This document shows, piece after piece, positions 61,080-64,000 of a stretch of 64,000 nucleotides of DNA. How positions within the stretch are numbered: the first letter of the stretch is position 1; every line of letters starts with the position of its first letter. Below the pieces are notes generated by a model. That model worked only from the letters and a program-made list of their open reading frames with translations, had not been told where the DNA came from and ran no database searches. The position numbers and the translations under genes are program-made. The DNA is taken from the NCBI RefSeq assembly GCF_036850765.1, contig NC_089491.1, forward strand, positions 86,894,740-86,958,739, read 5' to 3'. Source of the stretch: Saccopteryx bilineata. Taxonomy: Eukaryota; Chordata; Mammalia; Chiroptera; Emballonuridae.

Positions 61080-61960
61080 TAATTTATTTTGTTAGCCCTC
61101 TTTGTTTTCTTATGTAGCTTTGAATTTGTCTGCTGTCAGTTGATTTCAACCTGAAAATTTTTTCATTATTTATTGTAATAGAGATAGCACAAATTAGCTT
61201 CATTTCATTTCCATTAGGATAATTTCCTTTTATTATTTCTTGTAACATAGTCACAACAAATTATCTTTATTTTATTTTCATTTATAAATGACCTTTAGTT
61301 TTTACTTTCAGAACTTTGAGTTTTGCTGCTCATTGCCTCTGGTCTCCATTGCTTCTGATAAAAAGTCAATGATTAATCTTATTAGGTTTCCCTCAAATGT
61401 AATGAGTAGTTTTTCTGCCTTCAAACTATTTGCTTTATTTTTGGCTTTCAACATTTAACTGTAAGTAGCTGAGTGCAGATCTCTTTGTATTTATCTTACT
61501 TGGAGTTAGTTATACTTTTGTATGTGTAAAATAGTATTTTTCATCAAATTTGGAATATTTTTTATAGCCATTACTTGTTAAAATATATTTTCTGTCCCTG
61601 ATCTTTTTTTTCTCTTTTTGATATCATGCGTACGTTGGTCTTCTTCATGATTACCCCCATATTTCTGCGATTCTGTTCATCATTGCTTTATTTATTTTTA
61701 ACTCTTCTTTAGATTGATAATATCTATCATCTATATTCAAGTTTGCTGAATATTTTTTTGCCTGCAAAATCTACTGTTGACCATTTAGTTATTTTCTATT
61801 TTAATTAACTCTAGAATTTCATTTAGTCATTTATTATAATTTAGATCTCATTATTGATATTCATTGTTTGCTGAGAATTTGTCATTATGATTTCCTTTAA
61901 TTCTTTTCATGTGATTTCTTTATTTCCTAAAACAAATTAATATCAGCTGCTTGGAATTAT
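61080..61960 (-). mobile_element. Ancient L1 (L1M-like) ORF1-region relic
   Basis: 'AGATCTCTTTGTATTTATCTTACTTGGAGTTAG', 'TTTCATCAAATTTGGAATATTTTTTATAGCCATTA' and 'ATATCATGCGTACGTTGGTC' are in the order of the antisense of ORF1 in old mammalian L1s. 60750-60900 resembles another antisense L1 segment ('ACAACCACTACCAAAATCTAATATAGAA'). Very old; no frame survives. Confidence 0.6.
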
Positions 61961-62013
61961 GCTAAATACAAAATTGGGTCCCACAAAAACAGTTTATGTT
62001 ATACTAGAAAGCC

Positions 62014-62038
62014 CGGCGGTCATACAAAATGACCGCTG
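62014..62038 (-). terminator. Helitron 3' terminal hairpin
   Basis: GCGGTCAT and ATGACCGC pair perfectly around the loop ACAAA (plus-strand reading). In Helitrons this palindrome before CTRR signals the end of rolling-circle transfer. Confidence 0.8.
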
Positions 62039-62257
62039 TTCTAGATACTATAAATTGTAATTAAAATGATTTGTGCAAAGGTGTCTGCTAATTCAAACTG
62101 AATTACTCAGGGCAGGCAGTGAGGATGCCCCTTTGCTTAGTGCCCCATGGGGTTTCCCCCTTCTACTTGCTTAATTGCTTAAAGTAGAGTGCAATGAAGG
62201 AAACCACTGGCGGTACATTTCTTAAGAGCCACCGCTAGCTTTATAAGTAAGGTCTCA

Positions 62258-63012
62258 GGAACTCTTTTATTCCATTCTAAACATGCCGAACTGGCTTCTG
62301 AGGGATCAAGTATATATAATTGAGCAAACTTTCTTTTCCCGTCAGAAGGATGCAAAGTTCCAGTTTGATGGTAAACTTGACCATGAAGTCAAAAGCAATA
62401 AAGTCCTGGTCCAGGCAAGTCAATTGGTTTGTTTCCCATGGACGCAAAAGCAAACGAAATATTAATGGATCGAATGCTATCCATGTACTGTTTGCTATTT
62501 GGATGCTGATTAGTCAATAATTTATTCAAGAGTGGTGGATAATTCTCAATTAGTGGAACTACAATGTTTCCATACTTGCAACATTGAGAAAATCCTTTCT
62601 TGCCACGGTCAAATCGATTAGTTTCTAACTTGAAGTTTAAGGACTGACAGTGTTCACATTTAATATTCATGTCACCAGAGGAATGCTCAAAAATTAAAGT
62701 TTCTCTGTTTGAAATTCTTTGAATCCTTTTTGCGTTTCGGTCAGCATTACTCTGTCATTTTTTTGCATTTCTCTCCTGCCTTTGTTCAAGGGACTCATTT
62801 TGTCAAGACAGGCTTTTTTGTCTTGCATCTGAGGCAAGCCTTGTTTCTCTATGCTCATCAGTCTCATTTTGTCGAGAAAGACGCATTTGCTCTGCGACTG
62901 AAGCAAGCCTTGTCTTTCTCTGCTCAGTAGTTTCTTTTTGTTGAGAAAGCCATTTTTGTGCAGCTTTAGCTCCTTTTCTCTCCTCTTCAGTGCTGTATTT
63001 TCTAGGAGGCAT
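62258..63012 (-). pseudogene. Helitron RepHel protein, N-terminal fragment
   Basis: RepHel is the Helitron's Rep nuclease/helicase. From MPPRKYSTEEERKG the frame has three 23-residue repeats (RLSRQNETDEHRETRLASDARQK type). The Helitron-like N domain follows: CEHCQSLNFK, FSQCCKYGNIVVP, SFAFASMG, GPGLYCF, then GQVYHQTGTLHP and FAQLYILDPSEA. The reading frame is unbroken by indels for about 250 codons. It is stopped by three TGA codons at 62803, 62755 and 62389. Each lies where the family or repeat context suggests CGA (Arg), as from CpG decay. The Rep catalytic (HUH, Tyr) and helicase parts are absent. Confidence 0.82.
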
Positions 63013-63207
63013 TCTTAAAAGAAATTACGTTAAGACATAGTTTATGTAAAACAGATGATTGCCAATGCAAACAAATGTTCACCTTCCCCCTGACCTGCTC
63101 AATTTGTGTTCAGCCGTGGCAACTTCACCCTATTGGCTAGTACAGTTACGCAAGCAACCAATAAGCTATCAGCGACAAACAGACACTTAAGCCGCATATA
63201 ATAAAGA

Positions 63208-64000
63208 TATCTCTCTCCCATTTGTATAAAGTACACTTTCCAGAACTTTGCATATCTCATTATTTTGGGTTAAAAACTGTATCTTGGATAATATGTTCTC
63301 AAAACTATGGAGACTGAGTCCCACACCCACAAACCCATATAAGGAGTAGTTTTTGCTTTTGTGGTTAGTTGCATTAGTCATTTTTTTATTTATTAAGTGA
63401 CTTGGTTGAACCTGTTTTGTAAAGTTTATTTTTCCTGCAGTTTTTTTTTGCTTAGGTTTTTCTCTTGTTTTTATCTTTTACCATGCTTATCAAGAGTTGC
63501 CCTTTGGTCAGCATAAGTCACTTATTGATCAAGAGTTTTTTAAGCCCAAACTCCTTACTCTATTGTTGCATATGTTAATTACAGTTTGTTTTTGGCAAAT
63601 TTTCAGCCATGAACTAGTAGCTTGGAAGTTCCCACTCTAGTTACTTCTGAGAGGACAAAACCTCTAATACAAACACAATTTTTCAGACTCCCAAGAGCAC
63701 ATCTAATTTTATTTTTAAGTATATAAATTTCTTAGAAGTTGTTCTTTGGTTAGTGTAGCTTAATGGTCAGCGAACATTTGATTAATTAAGTCCCCTGTGC
63801 AGGTGGTTTTCTGCCCTTTGTTAATGAATGTGTGTGTTACTTGGTGACTGCTTTCAAGTATGTTCTATATCTTGTTCTGAGATTGAGTACAGACTGGTTC
63901 ACAATCTTTCTGATTCTTTAGGTTGAGTATGATCTCAAGGCAGTTCTTCCTGTATTTTTCCCTATTGCTCTCTCTTAAATTTTTAAATTATATGTTGTCT
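63208..64000. other. AT-rich sequence, nothing recognised
   Basis: No gene or named repeat. Two weakly similar stretches (63493-63530 and 63742-63775, both 'AGTTG...CTTTGGT') hint at an old duplication, too weak to assign. Confidence 0.45.

Larger units (their letters stand above)
62004..63207 (-). mobile_element. Non-autonomous Helitron (rolling-circle transposon), 1204 bp
   Basis: Read on the minus strand, it starts TCTTTATTATATGCGGC with A just before it. It ends GGGCTTTCTAG with T just after it, matching the TC...CTRR termini and insertion between A and T. An 8-bp perfect hairpin (62016-62023 with 62029-62036, 5-base loop) sits 12 bases before the end, where Helitrons carry their terminator. 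No TSD, as expected. The first ~950 bases hold the start of a RepHel gene. The remaining ~250 join it to the 3' end, so the replicase core and helicase are deleted. Confidence 0.88.

Noticed and set aside
62040..62257. Possible host gene piece captured by the Helitron
   Set aside because: It has no exon-like boundaries or recognisable protein; more likely the element's own 3' region plus a deletion junction.
63750..63775. Likeness to the start of mitochondrial tRNA-Phe (GTTAGTGTAGCTTAA)
   Set aside because: The match is only about 15 bases and no mitochondrial rRNA follows, so a nuclear mitochondrial copy is not supported.

Overview
This window looks like AT-rich, gene-poor nuclear DNA from a mammal. 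No host exon, splice-defined gene or RNA gene could be supported. Most of the annotatable sequence is transposable elements. Three features point to a bat, most likely of the rhinolophoid (horseshoe or leaf-nosed) lineage: abundant mammalian-type L1s, three related tRNA-headed SINE families (heads such as GGCCCTGGCCGGTTGGCTCA and GCCTGACCAGG), and a rolling-circle Helitron. That lineage call rests on remembered SINE types and is moderate. MIR, L2 and old L1M-like remnants agree with a placental mammal.

Layout. 1-4985: a decayed plus-strand L1 hosting a SINE and a younger 5'-inverted L1 with an apparent 3' transduction. 5685-8889: L1 3' ends and a second 5'-inverted L1. 9050-16505: mostly unnamed sequence with MIR, L2, SINE and short L1 pieces. 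16517-24200: the youngest L1, full length on the minus strand with an 11-bp target-site duplication (TSD), a 1220-codon ORF2 frame, a broken ORF1 and a 5'UTR of roughly 240-bp monomers. 24222-27010: two SINEs sharing a 72-bp chimeric segment. 27060-32050: an old L1 with three nested insertions. 32050-45900: old L1 pieces and a dense SINE run. 45919-51406: an almost complete but decayed plus-strand L1. 53655-58685: a long L1 carrying four SINEs. 61080-61960: an ancient L1 relic. 62004-63207: a 1204-bp non-autonomous Helitron with classical termini and a fragment of its RepHel protein.

The sequences work together only as a retrotransposition system. L1 ORF2-type endonuclease/reverse transcriptase explains the poly(A) tails and TSDs of both L1s and SINEs, and the three 5' inversions fit twin priming. 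The Helitron is the only clear DNA transposon. In order of interest, the points worth following are the Helitron, the L1-SINE chimera, CTCF-like motifs spread by one SINE family, and the monomeric L1 promoter.
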